From assembly GCA_027604005.1 (NCBI GenBank), contig JADGJT010000173.1, forward strand, positions 4,088 through 46,281: 42,194 bases of DNA, in the 5' to 3' direction. Numbering within the stretch: the stretch's first letter is position 1; each line of letters opens with the position of its first letter. A program made the translations under genes and the position numbers. This stretch comes from Dinochytrium kinnereticum (Eukaryota; Chytridiomycota; Chytridiomycetes; Chytridiales; Chytridiaceae). This document shows, in pieces, positions 13,301-24,266 of the stretch. The notes under the pieces are model-generated. The model ran no database searches. It was not told where the DNA came from and saw only the letters and a list, made by a program, of their open reading frames with translations.

Positions 13301-15534
13301 CAGTTGTTAAAAAGCCATTCAACTGGATTCCCGACATGACTTGGTTGAATTTAGTCGCATTAAGCAAGATGCCCGGATTTAATGACTTACTAAATCAAGT
13401 CGGGAAGAACGAGAAGGCTTGGAAATCTTGGTACGAAAAGGATGGTCCCGAGAATGAGATGCTTCCTAGCGGATATCAAAACTCTCTAGACGCCTTCCGT
13501 CGACTCTTGCTAATTCGATCATGGTGTCTTGATCGAACGATCATGATGGCGAAACAGTATATCGCGAACTCCATGACTCAGAGGTATGCCGAGTCGCAGA
13601 TTTTAGACTTAGACGCTCTCCTTATGGAATCTGACAACCGAACGCCAATGATCTGTCTTCTTTCAACTGGATCTGACCCCTCGTCTGATATTGAGAATCT
13701 ATCTAAGAAGTATAAGATTGATATTAAAGCAATTTCCATGGGTCAAGGACAGGAAGTTCATGCGCGAAAGCTGCTTCAAGCTTTTATGACAAACGGAGGT
13801 TGGGCACTTCTTCAAAACTGTCATCTTGGCTTGCCATTTATGGACGAACTTTTGACTACAATCCTTGAGACCGAGAATATTCACGAAAAGTTCCGCCTGT
13901 GGATAACTACAGATGTCAGTTTAAAGTTCCCTATAACATTCCTGCAAATGGCCATTAAGTTCACCAACGAGCCGCCTCAGGGTATCAAAGCTGGTTTAAA
14001 GCGAACCTACGCTTGGTTTACACAGGATATGCTTGATATGAGCACACGGCCACAATACAAGCCCTTACTATACGGGTTGGCATTCCTTCACTCCGTCGTA
14101 CAGGAGCGCAGGAAGTTCGGTCCCTTGGGATGGAATATTCCTTACGAGTTTAACCAATCCGACTTGGCTGCTTCCGTTCAGTTTGTTCAGAACCACGTTG
14201 ACGAACTTGCTCCAAAGGCCTCAATTTCGTGGCAGACTGCACGCTATATGTTTTGCGAGGTACACTACGGAGGTAGAGTAACAGATGACTTCGATAGGTA
14301 ATTCAAAAACTTTGAAATCCTTTACTAACTTGAATTAGGCGACTATTAAACACCTATGGCAAGGTGTGGTTTGGAGACCATATGTTCCTGGACAATTTTA
14401 GCTTCTTTAAAGGCTACGTTATTCCTCACTTGAAAAGCGTAGAAGAATACCGCCAATCTATCGAGTCACTACCTCTCGTTGATACTCCGGATGTGTTTGG
14501 ATTACATCCCAATGCCGATATCTCCAGTCAAACTAAAGATTCCCAGAGAATGCTTGGTAATATAGTTGTTAGCTCATATCTTCCCTATTTCTAACTTCTG
14601 TTCTTTATAGATACCATTATGTCTATTCAGCCGAAAGACAGCAACACTGGTGGAGGTGAAACCAGAGAAGACACTGTGAAGCGCATGGCTAATGATCTGT
14701 TGAGCAAGCTCCCAGAAGACTTTGACAAAAACAAGGCAAAGGCCGCTATCAATAAGCAAGGTGGAATGAAGCCCCTCAATATCTTCTTGGGTCAGGAAAT
14801 TGATCGAATGCAAATCGTTATTGGCATCGTCCGTTCAACGCTTAACGATCTCAAGTTGGCGATAGATGGTACTATTATTGTGAGTGCTCAACTACAGGAG
14901 GCTCTTGACGCTCTTTACGATGCCCGAGTTCCAAACGCGTGGGTGAAGGTTTCCTGGCAGAGCGCAACACTTGGTCTTTGGTACTCTGAGTTATTGAGCA
15001 GAATCGCTCAGTTCCACACATGGCTCTACGATGGACGGCCGCTTGTTTTCTGGCTCTCCGGATTCTTCAATCCTCAAGGCTTCCTTACAGCCATCCGACA
15101 GGAAATTACTCGTACACATAATGGATGGGCTTTGGATAATGTCAAGGTACGGCTTTACTATTTTGAAATAGTCTTTGACTTTCTATCTTCAGTTGGCTCC
15201 TGAGGTGATGAAACAGATGAAAGAAGATATTACTGCGCCTCCAGCTGAAGGTGTATATATTCACGGTCTCTTTATTGAGGGTGCTGGGTGGGACAGGAAG
15301 AATATTCGCCTGACGGAATCTCAACCCAAAGTGATTCATCAATCCATGCCAGTCGTGCATGTATCAGCGACAAATTCTACGGATGACGGTGACCCTCGAA
15401 TGTACAGATGCCCCGTCTACCGAAGGCCGAGAAGAACTGATCAGAACTATATCTTCGATATTGATCTGAAGACCACTGCCAATCCTGACTACTGGATTTT
15501 GAGGGGCATCGCCCTTCTGTGTGCTACGAGTTAA
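1341..15534 (+). CDS. Axonemal outer-arm dynein heavy chain, gamma type (DNAH5/DNAH8 class)
   Basis: Minus-end-directed motor subunit of the outer dynein arm that drives flagellar beating. Eleven exons: 1341-1634, 1712-1966, 2035-2248, 2340-2605, 2678-2796, 2846-3050, 3103-9538, 9599-14297, 14339-14556, 14611-15146, 15193-15534, giving 4527 aa, normal for the family. The start sits in a good context (AAAATGGCT). Order: N-terminal tail (~1-1400), linker, AAA1 Walker A GPAGTGKT (~1885) with CFDEFNR; AAA2 GPTGTGKT (~2167); AAA3 GEPGTAKT (~2495); AAA4 GVGGSGKQ (~2858); stalk with microtubule-binding domain (~3216-3317, starting [17 protein letters not shown]); AAA5, AAA6, C-terminal domain ending [13 protein letters not shown]. 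The AAA1 block ([37 protein letters not shown]) follows the DNAH5/8 pattern rather than the DNAH9/11/17 one. All four P-loops look intact. Two giant exons carry 82% of the coding sequence. Confidence 0.97.
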
Positions 15535-16074
15535 AAAAATAGCGCTCGAATGTAAAATATATTTGTATAATAAGATGAATAAATAAAACAAAATGAAGAG
15601 TGAATGCATCTTAATTTCTTGGAGAATTTCCTTATGAATGTAAACATATGATAATAAACAAAACTATGGATACAGCCATTAACAACATCAAGTTAATACA
15701 CACAGCAAGGTAAACAACACGATTCTGACTATCTACTTTTTTGAAGAACGTCCATTTCTGTGCTATTCAAAAACTTACACATTTTGGAGCAATAAATAAA
15801 CGAATTTTTAGTTGAGAAACATGCATCAGATAAAAGAGGTCAGCGTTATTGAAGATACTGGAAGCATGGGTCTAAAATGGTAAGATGTAATAGGATTGTT
15901 GGCTCGCCGAATGATGGCTGGTATGCAGCTGCCCAGCCTTGTGTGATCGTATCTAAGGTCCACTGCAGCAGAGAATAAGGAAACTGCCGTCTTTTCCAGT
16001 TTAAAAATAAAGAAATCTAGATTATTGCTATCTTGACTGAGTCTGTTTGGTTACTGTAGAGGGCTGAAAAGAGA
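15535..16074. other. Intergenic region with dynein poly(A) signals
   Basis: Two overlapping AATAAA hexamers (15578-15583 and 15582-15587) lie ~45 bp after the dynein stop and are the likely polyadenylation signal. Another AATAAATAAA lies near 15791-15800. The rest is AT-rich with no supported gene and should contain the promoter of the Ki-67-like gene. Confidence 0.6.
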
Positions 16075-19000
16075 ATGACTGCCAAATCACAGCGCGGATT
16101 GCCCAAACACAATCAGAATGCTTTTGGACAAGTCCTTTCTGAAAGGAATTTCGTTGTCCGAACATCAAAACAATTTTCACCAATGGCGACCTTTGGCCGT
16201 ATCATTGTCATTAGACGGACAGGGGAGGATGGAAAGTAAGTAGCAACCTTGTGAAGCGATGCTAACCACCGCTTAAGCTCATTTCCTCTGACCAGGACGG
16301 AATGCACGTTTGGAAGGTAATCCTCGTAATGCAGTCAAAATACTTATTTCCTTAGGGCACTTAGTTGCACCATTAGAGTGCGTCTGCCCGAGGTTTCCCG
16401 TAATCACTGCATCATTAGCGTTAAGGAAGATAACATTGTAAGCTCTTACTTTATATTCTTTCTATATCTCCAACTTCAACAAGATTTATTTGACGGACTT
16501 GAGCAACAACGGAACTCTACTGAATGGATCGGAGATTCCGAGAAATGAACCAGTGGCTCTAAGTAACGGAGATGTGTTCTCCGTCCTCACGAGGACTTTT
16601 CGATTTGAGTATTCGGATACCCCCCCTGGAAAGCTCCTTGCTGCAGCGTTGCCAGGTAATCCTGGAATTGACGGTCACATGGAGCCTTTGATGCACGCAA
16701 AATCCATGAGTGGAGTGGAGGCCATAACTCCAAAGAAGCGACCAAATTGTATACCGGATGATCAGTTATCTAAGCCGCAAGATGCCTGCACTAGAACAGT
16801 GGTGGAAAAGGAGGCCGAAGAAGAGGGAGAGAAGGTCGAGCTGCATGCGAACTCTTGCGAAATGGATTTAAAAAACGATGATATTCAACCAGTTGAAAGA
16901 GTGGAAGTGGATACCTCGGAGAAAAAGCGAAGAAAACTTGAGTTTCTCTCAAAGACTTCTCCTAGAAAGAAAAAGGAGAGGGGCTCGGATAGTGCATTCT
17001 GGACACCTCTTGCTTCGCGAGACCGGACTATTACAAGTGGAGGTGAATATATCCGGAACAATTAAGATCTAATATGGTGAAGAACAACTGATGCCAACTA
17101 CAGCGAATTCTCCGTTCAAGCCTTTGACTGTCTTAGTTGCTGGTGCCGTGGAGAACGACACATCGCGGCAGGATGAAGCAGAGGTACGCAGCTTACAGCG
17201 ATCCAGCCATAACTTTTCCCACTAGATAGCCGAAAACGCGGCCCAGGAAAGAGTCATTTTGGAAAGTGATCCAGATATCTCTTTAATTTCCAACGCAGTT
17301 GAGGCCTTAGATAAGGTTTCAGAAAATCGAAATGATACTACAGACGCTACTATAGTTTTGACTAACAAGGCATTAACTCATGATGGAAACATAGTAGAAA
17401 AGGCCATTCATGAAGAAGAGCTTCTGTCTCCTGCAAAAGAGCAAGGTGTAACTGAATCACGCACGCCTATAGAGCTGCAGTCGCCAGTTTTAGGTAGAAA
17501 GACCGTAACATTTGCGCCTCCGGTAATCTACCTGCTAAACGGCTGTTTCATGCTCACTCCTTCTCAGTTAAGCCCAGAGATTTTTGCAAAGGACCAACCG
17601 CCATCAACCCCAATTAAACGTGGCGCTGCCCTCCCTATGACGTCCACCCCGACTGGACTTATCCGATCGGCACTACGGAAAGGAAGAAGCTCACATTCTA
17701 CCACCGCTACTAAAAATAACTCACCGGCAACTAAGAACGTTGGTGGCGCTCCGATGACACCGTTAGGTCTTTCAGTGCCTCTAGATCTTTTACGCCAGGT
17801 CAAAAAGCCTACATCGATGCACACCAACTCCCCGAAGAATTCCCTCACTCAGGTCCTAATGAATTCACTAAAATCCAAGTCCGTGGAACGCGTCCAGAAC
17901 TTCTACTGTAGTTCTGCGGCAAATTCCCCTGTCCGCCTTCCCAGTCAGCTGCCAAGGCCTAAAAATGTAAGTATTAATCTTTGTCGTCACATCTATCGTA
18001 ACCTATCTGTAAGGCTCCGTACTCCGGAACTTTGTCGTTTTTGGCGAAAATGAAGAAAGAGGCCACTAGTCTGCCTCAGACATCTACTAAGGGCGAGGAA
18101 GAGTCTTTGTCTGTGAAAACTTCCGACCAGCCGATAGCTTTGCAAAAAGACGAGGATTTAGGAATGGCTGTAGTTGATACGTCACTAGATCTCACGGCCT
18201 TAGATAATAATGAGCTCGCAATTATAGATACTTCGTTAGACCTGGTCTCCTTAGATAACACAGAGAGGAGCATTAGGCTTTCAGGATTAGGTCTTCAGGA
18301 AGGCTTCGACGCAGGTCCCACAAATGTTATTTCAGAAAAAGTATACTGAGCTATCTTCTGATCAGATATCTTACGTTTTTTCTTAAAACTTTATTAGCCG
18401 TCACCCGCTCATGAAAAAAAAATTATAGGCGCGGTCGAAACTGAACCGATTGGTGCTGATCTGATTCGATTCTCGCCGTCGCCAAAGAAAGCGTCAATAA
18501 CTGAGAGCTCATCCACTCGAGACATGGTTCAAAGCAATTCATTTTATTCTCGCTCCACTGTTAGTTGGAAGTCTCATAGCTTATCTACTCTACCTTCTGC
18601 TCAGAGTAAAGTGCCTAATCCTTCTGGAATTGAGGTTATGGATTCGAAAAACCAGCACCCCAAACTTAATTCTATTGTGCTGGAAGATTCTGTTGAGAAT
18701 AGTATCGAGGCTTTCAAAGGAGATGGGGCCGATTCACCCCATAAACAATCACGAACTATCGAGGAAGTTGGCCCCATTCGTAGAACGTCATCCAGGCGAG
18801 CGTCTCTACCCGTCATTACGAAGACTCCCACAAAGAGGTTAAGGGCGAGGAGGCATACTGAATTCAAGGATATTGATGTTCCTGTTTCTGTTGCTGGGTC
18901 GGTTGTAGTCAAGCCGACTCTTGGTAATGTTTTAGAATCGGCTTCAGCTGAGCGGGTTACAGAGACAAGTAACTTAGTGGCAAGCGAATCCGTTGCTCAT

Positions 19001-22000
19001 GAAGACATTTCTTTGGCAGCTGAGGAGGCCGAAGCCACGGAAATTGAAGATGGAGCCGTAAGTTCTAACGCTACTTGTTTGGTCCCCGCCTTTAACGTGG
19101 GCGATGCGGCTGATTTGGAGGGGGCCGATAAGTGCAAGGGTGCTTCAGCTATTAGCTCCGATCCTTTAAATTATGGGGAATCTCTCCATGATATTGATAC
19201 CAAAATAACTGCAAATCCGGATGAAAATGCATTGGAGGACGTGAATGCGCTCGACGGTGAGGAGACTGTAGACTCTCCTGAAGCAGATCAAGCGGACTCA
19301 GATATGAACATGATTAGTACGGTTCCTCCTGAAGCTATAGATGCAGCAGGTAGCCCAACCATTACTGACTCTAAAGCGGCGATAGACATTGTCAACACTG
19401 GTGAGATTGATGTTTTTATTTTTTTGTTCGATGTTGACCCACGTTTATTGACTTGCTCTTTCATTAACCCAAGTTGACAAGGTGCTACCCAATGACTCTA
19501 ACAATTCGCTTACAAACGCTGACGAACTTGAATCGACGAGCTCTAGTCTGCCTAAAGCCTTTGCGGACGAACAGCAACCTGACGTTCAAGCTACGGCTGT
19601 TATGGTCATGTTAAGTTGCGAAAGCTCGGTTATACAAGGTAGTTTATATTCGAGATTATTGGTTTCCAGTTGTCGTATAAACCATCCTCATTTTTACTTT
19701 TAAAAGATGATACTGAAGTCGAGGCTCTCGATACACATCAACGAGAGACCAACAGGATTAATGATGAATCTACACCAGAAAGTCTAGAGAGTAAGGAGCT
19801 GAGTCTTATGATTTTCTATTTATCGCCTCTATTAAAGGGCAAGCAACCCCTCTCTCGGAAACCAAAAAGTCGGCTACAAAGTCTGGACGCAAATCCTCAA
19901 TATATAAGAAAGCCACAATCGAAAGGCCTGCCACAAGGTCTCGGTCACGTCAGAGTACCGCCTCGAGTCCCCGTTCTCCACCCCCCAACACTTCCGAAAC
20001 GTCTTTAAGGCTTCCTGGTAAGTTATACTTACTTCTATAAGATTTCATGGGTGTTTTGGTACTAATATTTTAAAAGAGAACCAGTTATCCGCCCCTGACC
20101 CTGTCCCCTCCCAAACGCAATGGAACTCTTCCAACTCCCCTTTCCGACCATCAGCATCATCTGGGGACGACAGTGACGTTCCTTTATCCGAGCGACGAAG
20201 AAGAAGAAGAACCAGATTGAGCGATGTCACCAGTGGTCTCTGTCTCAAACACAGTGATATTTCGCCTGTCGAAGCCCTTGCTTTTGTTGCGCCGATTGAG
20301 GCGAATCCAATTGGACTTAATTGTGAAGATGGAACACCAAAGAGGATGTCGCTGGCGGTTGATAAGGCTTTTGACTCTTCTGAAAAGGCTAACGAGGACG
20401 ATAAGGAGAATCGTGTAGATGTTGAGGTTGTTGCGAAGACTGATGATAGTGGGGGCGAAATGGAAGAGGAGAGTGCGATAGATAAAGTTCTTGACATGCC
20501 CGTAAAACGTATCGATTTGGACAAGGTGATTGAACAGATAGGCGACGAGGATATTGACCTTTCTGACGTTGAGGAGCAAATACCTGTGACTGCTGCTCAT
20601 GACACGATTGCCGTCCCTAATGAGGGCGAGTCGACTACCATCCCTGCTGCGGACGAGCCTCCTGCCCTCCCTGTTCATGAGCAGCCTACTGCTCTTCCTT
20701 CTGAAGAGGAGTCTATCACCCTATTTACTACAGAGGGACCGCCCACCCTTCCTGCGCATGAGGAACCTGATACCCTCGCTAATGAGATGGAGCCTGCTAC
20801 CCTCATTGCGGAGGAAGATGCTTTCTCTGCTCTAAAGCAGTCTGCAACCCCATCTATTCAGGAAGAACCTACTGCTCCCGCACCCAGATCAACGCAGCCA
20901 TCACCGGCCTCCAAGCCTCGACGAGGAGTGAGAAAAGGAAAGGCAAAGTCCACAATTGAAAGCCCTCCTCAAGACCCTATACCTGAGACCGTCGAATCAG
21001 TAGAGCAAGCCGTCGATCATGTAGAGTCCGAGGCGGCAATGGAAGGAACACCTGTGCCCCCCGATCCCGCTGCGGATGTATTTGCTGAGGCGGAGCCTAA
21101 GCTTGGGAGGGGAGAGCGTAAGGGCCGAGGAGTTAGTACTGGTATAGAGGATCCCGTTCCTCCGACCACTGAGCTCAGTTCAACCATTGACGATGGCGCG
21201 CCTGCTCAGCCAAGTGAGAGGGAAGTCGAGACGCCGCTTGTTGAAACTGAAGGTCAGACTGGTAAGCTTCGCAGAGGCGGAAGGAGAGGAATAGCTGAAA
21301 CACATGCTTCTGCCAAAGAAGAAGTTGCCACTACGATGGAGGGTGTAGAGGAAGCGTCCCTGGAAACAGGCCTTGAAGTGGAAGAGGTGACTGGCTTTAT
21401 GGAGCTCGAGGAAGATTCGGGAAAACTTCGACGAGGGGGACGCAGACTTAAAGGTGGGGCTGTTTTAAAAGAAATCGTGGCTGTGAAGACACGCAGGGGT
21501 GGGAAAAGGCCTAAGATTGTTATTGAGAAGGAAGCTGCTGAACTTTCCGAGGAGACACTTGTCGCGCTTCCTGTGGAGGAGGCAGATGCCAGCTCGACAG
21601 CGGGGAATGAGGCGATTGTAGAAGAGACTATGCCTTATACCGTTGTTCATGAGGCTCCTAAACCTCAAAGAGGTGGAAGGACGGCTCAGCCTGCAATCGA
21701 GGAGTCTCCTGCTCCCATAGAGGAGGTGTCCGTCCCTCTCGCCACTGAGGCTACCCTTTCGACTGCTCTCTCCGCTCTAACAGAGGACGAGACACCGCAA
21801 GCTGATGAAGTATTAGAGGAAACACTAGTCCTTCACGAGGAACAAAAACCTCGAAGGAATGGGAGGAAGACGAAAGCTGCTGATGAGGTTGCGAATGAGG
21901 CCCCAGTTACTTCTGTAAGCGTGATTCCTAGGGACGAGACGCCGATGGCAGACGACGTCCCGGAGCCTATAGTTGATGCACCGAAACCTCGGAGAGGTGG

Positions 22001-24266
22001 GAGGAGGGCGAAGGGTGTTGTTGAGATTGCGGAAGAGATACCGGCCACCTCAGCCATGCAGGAGTCCCATGATTCTACCACCCGCCAAGTAACCGACGAT
22101 GAAACCCCCATGGTTAAAGAGCCTGTGCCTGTTGCTCATGAAGCGCCAAAACTCCGGAGGGGCGCGAGAAAGGCGAAAGGTGTTGTTGCTGAAGAGGTTT
22201 CCGTAACTGTTGTGGACACTCCCACCGCTGCCTCTCTTTTAACGACTCCCAGCGTCATGACGGAGGGTAAGACGTCCACTGTCGAAGCTCCAACAGTACC
22301 TGATGTGCCTAAATCACGGAGAGGCGGGAGGAGAGCGAAACTTACTGTCGAGGAGGCCCCTAAACATGTGGAGGAGACAAGCGTTATAGATGCTCCCGTT
22401 TCAACGGCTACTGGCCCGATTTTGGAGGATGAGACGCCCACTGTCCAAACCTTACCAGAACCCGTTACGGAGCCTCCCCAATCACGGAGGAGTGGAAGGA
22501 AAGCGAAGCCTGCTGCCAATGAGTCCTCTACACATATAGAGGAGACAGGCGTTAGAGAGCCTCCCCTTCCTACCCCCACTAGCACGATGTTGGAGGATGA
22601 GACCCCCATAGAAGAGGATGCACCTGTTATTGAGGCTCCGAAACCTCGGAGAGGCGGGCGGAAGGCGAAGGGGGCTACCATTGACGAAGTTGCTGAGCCT
22701 GTCAAGGACACGTCCGTTCCGGAAGCGGCGCTTTCAACGGCTGTCAGCTCGATGACAGAAGATGACATCCCGAATGTTGAAACATTAACGGAGCCTGTCG
22801 TTGAGGCGCCTAAACCTCGGAGAGGCGGGAGGAAGGCGAAGGGTGTTGCTGTTGACGAGGTTGCTGAGCCTGTGAAGGATGAGCTCGTTCCGGAAGCGGC
22901 GCTTTCAACGGCCGTCAGTTCGATGACGGAAGATGAAATCCCAACGGCGCCTAAACCTCGTAGAGGCGGGAGGAAGGCAAAGGGTCTTGTTGTTGACGAG
23001 GTTGCTGAGCCTGTAAAGGATGCGCCCGTTCCGGAAGCGGCACCTTCAACGGCCGTTAGCTCGATGACGGAAGATAACATCCTGAATGTTGAAATCTTAC
23101 CGGAAACTGTTGCAGAAGCTCCTAAACCTCTAAGAGGTAGGAGGAAGGCTAAAGGGGTTGTTTCTGAGGAGTCCGCCCAACCCAGTGAGGAGACGCATAC
23201 CCCTCCTGCTGCTGTTTCAACTTCTACTAGCGCGACAGCAGAGGCTGAGACCCTGATCGCTGAGGCTGTTTCAGACGACGTGCCTAAACCTCGGAGAGGT
23301 GGGAGAAAAACCAAACTCCCCGCTGCTGTTGAACCGCTTAACGATACCCTTGAGAAGGCGGCGGAGCCGTTACCCAACCGTGCGGCTGTTGCGGCTGAAC
23401 CGGTTGACATTTTGGCACCGACTATGGAGACGAGACCTCGACGTGGAGGAAGGAAGAATCAAATTGAGGGTGTTGATGCTGAGGAATCCGTAACGACCGT
23501 CGCGGGTGACGACAACACGACCACCACTGCTGGAGTTGACACGACCGACACGGTGAAGCTTCGGAGAGGTGGACGAGGCAAGACTAAGCTTGCTGCATTG
23601 GAGGAGGCGACGGAGGTCTCTGCTGTGGGTGAGATGTCTGGGAAAGATGAGTTGGAGGAGATGGCTAAGATGGCTTTGACTGTTCAGGCCATGAAGTTTA
23701 TTTCTGCATTTGAGGGGAAGGGTAGTGCGAGCGGGGGTGGGGGTAAGACCAAGAGAGGCGGACGAAGGAGAGTGGATGATGAGGAGGGGACGGAGGACGC
23801 GAGGGGAGGGAAAAAAGTAAAGGGGGAAGATGTTGTAAAGGTATCTGTTGAAGTGCCTGTTGAGATGCAGCGTGGTGGTGGTGGTGGACGGAAAGGAAAA
23901 CGGAAAGCAGGCGTCGACGTTCCGACCACAACCACCACGACCACTATCCTACCGTCATCGACAGAAGAAGAATCCACCGTAAGACCTGATTCCACCCCTA
24001 CGACACCGGGGCTTCAGAGCTCCCCTGCGATGGATCATCCAAAGAAGCTAAGGCCTATAAGGTTGAATTTGACGCCGATTCGGTTAAAGCTTGTGCATCA
24101 TGGGCGGGGGAAGGAGGGGGAAGGTAGAAGGGAGGTTTTGATCGTTGGTGTGCCGGGTGGAGGGGAGGAGAAGAGGGCGAAGAAAGGAAAGAAGGGTGTG
24201 GAGGAGGGGGAGGAGGGGGAGGGGGGTGAACATGTAAAGAGGGGGAAGAGGGCTAGAAGGTTGTAA
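16075..24266 (+). CDS. Ki-67-like protein: FHA domain, PP1-docking motif, basic repeats, Leu/Arg-rich tail
   Basis: Exons 16075-16235, 16296-16316 (21 nt), 16356-16437, 16484-17042, 17104-17183, 17226-17522, 17568-17966, 18014-18340, 18398-19400, 19474-19638, 19707-19790, 19838-20017, 20077-24266: 2515 aa, or 2530 if the 45-nt intron 17523-17567 is retained. FHA domain ~39-135: GR (60-61), SRNH (75-78), NNGT (96-99), ending RTFRFEYSD; it matches Ki-67's FHA in order, spacing and end. PP1-docking KTVTF is at 393-397, followed by LSPEIF and PPSTPIKRG, the Ki-67/Repo-Man pattern. Then come Ser/Pro sites, ~20 R-G-G-R basic motifs in acidic spacers, and a Leu/Arg-rich basic end (LRPIRLNLTPIRLKL). 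In animals Ki-67 coats mitotic chromosomes and recruits PP1. The start could also be ATG 16183 (MATFGRI), which aligns with the Ki-67 N-terminus. Function in this organism is inferred. Confidence 0.8.
17496..17624 (+). other. KiR-type PP1-docking motif with embedded 45-nt intron (17523-17567)
   Basis: Codons read R-KTVTF-APP up to 17522. Next is a 45-nt segment starting GTAATC, holding CTAAAC and ending TTCTCAG, then LSPEIF ... PPSTPIKRG. The 45 nt have no stop and divide by three, so an unspliced reading stays open. Removing them brings the two halves of the motif to the spacing known from Ki-67/Repo-Man (RVxF, three residues, LxPE[IL]F, ..., NTPLKRG). Splice-site quality, branch-like CTAAAC and motif spacing agree that it is an intron. 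Confidence 0.8.
20913..23905 (+). repeat. About 20 copies of a basic R-R-G-G-R motif with acidic spacers (coding)
   Basis: Within the last exon of the Ki-67-like gene a core of the form K-P-R-R-G-G-R-K-A-K-G recurs about 20 times. It is spaced mostly 40-60 codons apart by stretches rich in Glu, Pro, Thr, Val and Ala, often with an SxMTEDE.P phrase. Copies degrade toward both ends (RRGVRKGK at the start, RGGGGGRKGKRK at the end). The core resembles AT-hook-like or RGG DNA/RNA-binding patches (inference). It is a different sequence from the ~120-residue vertebrate Ki-67 repeat but occupies the same place in the protein. Confidence 0.85.
22641..23123 (+). repeat. Three near-identical tandem units (171, 141, 171 bp)
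   Basis: Units start at 22641, 22812 and 22953, each opening with AAACCTCG.AGAGGCGGG. They share long near-identical blocks (VDEVAEPVKD, PEAALSTAVSSMTED). The middle unit lacks ten codons before the next KPRRGGR core. High identity at DNA level, including synonymous sites, points to recent unequal exchange inside the reading frame. Confidence 0.85.

Noticed and set aside
18341..18349. Stop codon after exon ending at 18340 as end of a separate gene
   Set aside because: A GTATAC donor and an ATTAG acceptor at 18397 join the next open segment in frame; the whole chain from FHA to repeats sums to a multiple of three.
20045..20524. 159- and 164-codon minus-strand frames
   Set aside because: Both are antisense to the start of the last exon of the Ki-67-like gene; low-complexity Ser/Leu composition typical of a shadow.
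22136..23410. 424-codon minus-strand open frame opposite the repeat exon
   Set aside because: It is the antisense shadow of the RRGGR repeat (periodic FLPPLRGLGAS), a by-product of codon bias in the coding strand; no start context or independent motif.
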